The translations under genes were made by a program, and so were the position numbers. A model generated the notes under the pieces. That model ran no database searches, was not told where the DNA came from, and saw only the letters and a program-made list of their open reading frames with translations. Shown one piece after another: positions 5,166 to 6,596 of a stretch of DNA of 6,596 nucleotides. Numbering within the stretch: position 1 is the first letter of the stretch; every line of letters starts with the position of its first letter. The stretch is taken from NCBI GenBank assembly GCA_946402595.1, contig CAMIWY010000082.1:1-6596 (forward strand), in the 5' to 3' direction. This DNA comes from an uncultured Clostridia bacterium. Its GTDB lineage: Bacteria > Bacillota > Clostridia > Peptostreptococcales > Anaerovoracaceae.

Positions 5166-6596
5166 ATGGCAAAGAAAGCTGCAAAGCCAAAAGAACAAAA
5201 ACCTATTGAACAGTTATTGTGGGATGCGGCGAATAAACTGCGTGGAAAAGTTGAGCCTGCTGAATATAAACATGTTGTTCTATCTATGATTTTCTTAAAG
5301 TATGCGAACGATCGTTTTGATGATCATCGCGCTCAAATGATAGCTAATGGGCAGGATGCTTTTCTGGAGATGATGCCTTTCTACACTAAGGACAATGTTT
5401 TCTATATTCCAGAGTGTGCTCGTTGGGCATATGTCATGGAGAACGCAAAACAGCCCGATATTGCTATTAAGATTGATACAGCGCTTCATGAAATCGAAGC
5501 CAAGAACCCTACACTAGATGGCGCATTGCCGGATAACTATTACTCCCGCCTGCATATGGATCCGAGTGGGCTTTCTTCCCTGATAGACCTTATCAATGGC
5601 ATCCAGTTGCAGATTGGCGGTGATAAGGATGTGTTCGGCAAGGTGTATGAATATTGTCTGCGTCAGTTTGCACTGAAGGAGGGCAAAGGTAAGGGAGAAT
5701 TCTATACTCCTCGTACCGTAGTTGCTTTACTCTGCGAACTGATTGAGCCGTATTCGGGTGTGGTGTATGACGGAGCCTGTGGTTCCGGAGGTATGTTTGT
5801 TCAGTCCATGCGTTTCGTAGATGCTCATGGAGGAAACCGTCTTGGTGTTTCTATCTATGGACAAGAACTTACAGATACAACGAGAAGACTGGCAAAGATG
5901 AACCTAGCAATTCGTGGTATCTCTGCGAACCTCGGTGCAGAAGCAGCAAACACATTCCTGAATGATCAGCACAAGGACTTGAAAGCAGATTTTTCGCTGG
6001 AAAATCCGCCGTTCAATCAGAAGGACTGGCGTGAAGCAAATCAGTTAGTTGACGATCCACGCTGGAATGGATATCCGACTCCACCAACAAGCAACGCTAA
6101 TTACGGCTGGCTGCTCAATACACTGTCCAAACTTGGACAGAACGGTGTTGGTGTCGTCTTGCTGGCGAATGGTGCTCTGTCAGCAGGTGCAGAAGGAAAT
6201 GATGAGTATGAGATTCGTAAGCGCATGATTGAAAACGATATGGTGGAATCTATCATTGTTCTTCCAAGAAATATGTTTTATACAACTAATATTTCCGTAA
6301 CTATCTGGGTCCTAAATAAAAATAAACATGCGAGAACTGAAAAAAGACCTAATGGAGAAATTCACTTTCGTGAGCGTGCTGGCGAAATCCTGTTTATGGA
6401 TTTACGGCAGATTGGACATCCATTTGAGAAAAGATATGTTGAATTTACAGAGGAAGATATAGAAAAGGCAACGAAAGCATTCAGAGCATGGAGGCAAGAA
6501 GATTCTTACAGTGAATATCAAGATGTTCCGCTTTTCTGCGCTAGTGCAAACATATCTAGCATTCGAGATAAAAATTATAATCTTTCTCCAAGCAAA
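5166..6596 (+). CDS. hsdM: Type I restriction-modification methyltransferase subunit HsdM (3' end outside window)
   Basis: The frame is open for 477 codons from ATG, with AGGAGG (5151-5156) 9 nt upstream, to the right edge. HsdM forms an M2S1 complex with the specificity subunit and methylates adenine N6 in a split target site using S-adenosylmethionine; with HsdR it forms a restriction enzyme. Residues 14-150 match the N-terminal helical HsdM domain (EQLLWDAANKLRGK, EYKHVVLSMIFLKYANDRF). The methylase domain follows: GEFYTPR at 177-183, AdoMet-binding motif I YDGACGSGGMF at 201-211, and catalytic motif IV NPPF at 280-283, then FNQKDW and a YGWLLNTL helix. It ends in NYNLSPSK, a segment usually close to the C-terminus, so perhaps only a few tens of residues are missing. 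Motif I has Gly where Pro is usual (DP-CGSGG), and Glu279 precedes NPPF where a small residue is usual. hsdS and hsdR are expected downstream. Confidence 0.95.
   Translation, partial: MAKKAAKPKEQKPIEQLLWDAANKLRGKVEPAEYKHVVLSMIFLKYANDRFDDHRAQMIANGQDAFLEMMPFYTKDNVFYIPECARWAYVMENAKQPDIAIKIDTALHEIEAKNPTLDGALPDNYYSRLHMDPSGLSSLIDLINGIQLQIGGDKDVFGKVYEYCLRQFALKEGKGKGEFYTPRTVVALLCELIEPYSGVVYDGACGSGGMFVQSMRFVDAHGGNRLGVSIYGQELTDTTRRLAKMNLAIRGISANLGAEAANTFLNDQHKDLKADFSLENPPFNQKDWREANQLVDDPRWNGYPTPPTSNANYGWLLNTLSKLGQNGVGVVLLANGALSAGAEGNDEYEIRKRMIENDMVESIIVLPRNMFYTTNISVTIWVLNKNKHARTEKRPNGEIHFRERAGEILFMDLRQIGHPFEKRYVEFTEEDIEKATKAFRAWRQEDSYSEYQDVPLFCASANISSIRDKNYNLSPSK

Noticed and set aside
5111..5209. 32-codon frame MMWFIIKKDYYAYKEAW... 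upstream of and overlapping hsdM
   Set aside because: AGGTGA precedes it, but most of it overlaps the hsdM ribosome site and first codons in another frame, and it covers the predicted -10. A leader peptide is possible but unsupported.
1..6596. CRISPR array, tRNA, rRNA or riboswitch
   Set aside because: No spaced repeat series of CRISPR type (the only array has 21-bp period and two full copies), no cloverleaf-like or ribosomal RNA segments, and no recognised riboswitch core were seen by eye.

Overview
The window looks like part of an integrative and conjugative element (or related conjugative mobile element) of a gut-type Firmicute, most likely a Clostridia/Lachnospiraceae member. The grounds are the PrgI and VirB4 pair typical of Gram-positive type IV secretion modules, a membrane-anchored CHAP hydrolase of the kind these elements carry, a DUF5688-type protein end, strong AGGAGG ribosome binding sites, and moderate GC content. 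All supported genes lie on the + strand. Family names come from recognising the protein sequences; no database search was run.

Layout. (i) 2-262 is the C-terminal end of a DUF5688-like protein that begins before the window. (ii) 300-752 encodes a PrgI-family (VirB3-like) two-helix membrane protein, and 749-3229 encodes the VirB4-type conjugation ATPase. The two overlap by 4 nt (TTGA) and VirB4 starts at TTG. (iii) 3230-3465 is noncoding: a perfect hairpin just after virB4, a phased 21-bp direct repeat with three CGGTCA cores that resembles an insertion-sequence end, and a good extended -10 promoter. (iv) That promoter serves a 56-residue, very acidic unknown protein (3466-3636), followed by a strong intrinsic terminator (3671-3705). 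(v) 3724-5034 encodes a protein with a basic N-terminal region, one membrane helix and an external CHAP (Cys-His-Glu/Asn) peptidoglycan hydrolase domain. Its true start is the ATG after GGAGG, not the GTG that lies inside the terminator hairpin. (vi) 5035-5165 is an AT-rich junction with a perfect TATAAT and an imperfect inverted repeat. (vii) 5166-6596 is a nearly complete type I restriction-modification methyltransferase subunit (HsdM), open at the right edge.

How they fit: PrgI and VirB4 would form part of the membrane and energy core of the transfer channel, and the CHAP protein would open the cell wall for it. The HsdM gene looks like defence cargo placed beside or inside the transfer module, with hsdS and hsdR expected to the right. 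The most unusual part is 3239-3705, where a hairpin, a repeat array, a promoter, a small acidic gene and a terminator are packed between two transfer genes that are normally close together in such elements.
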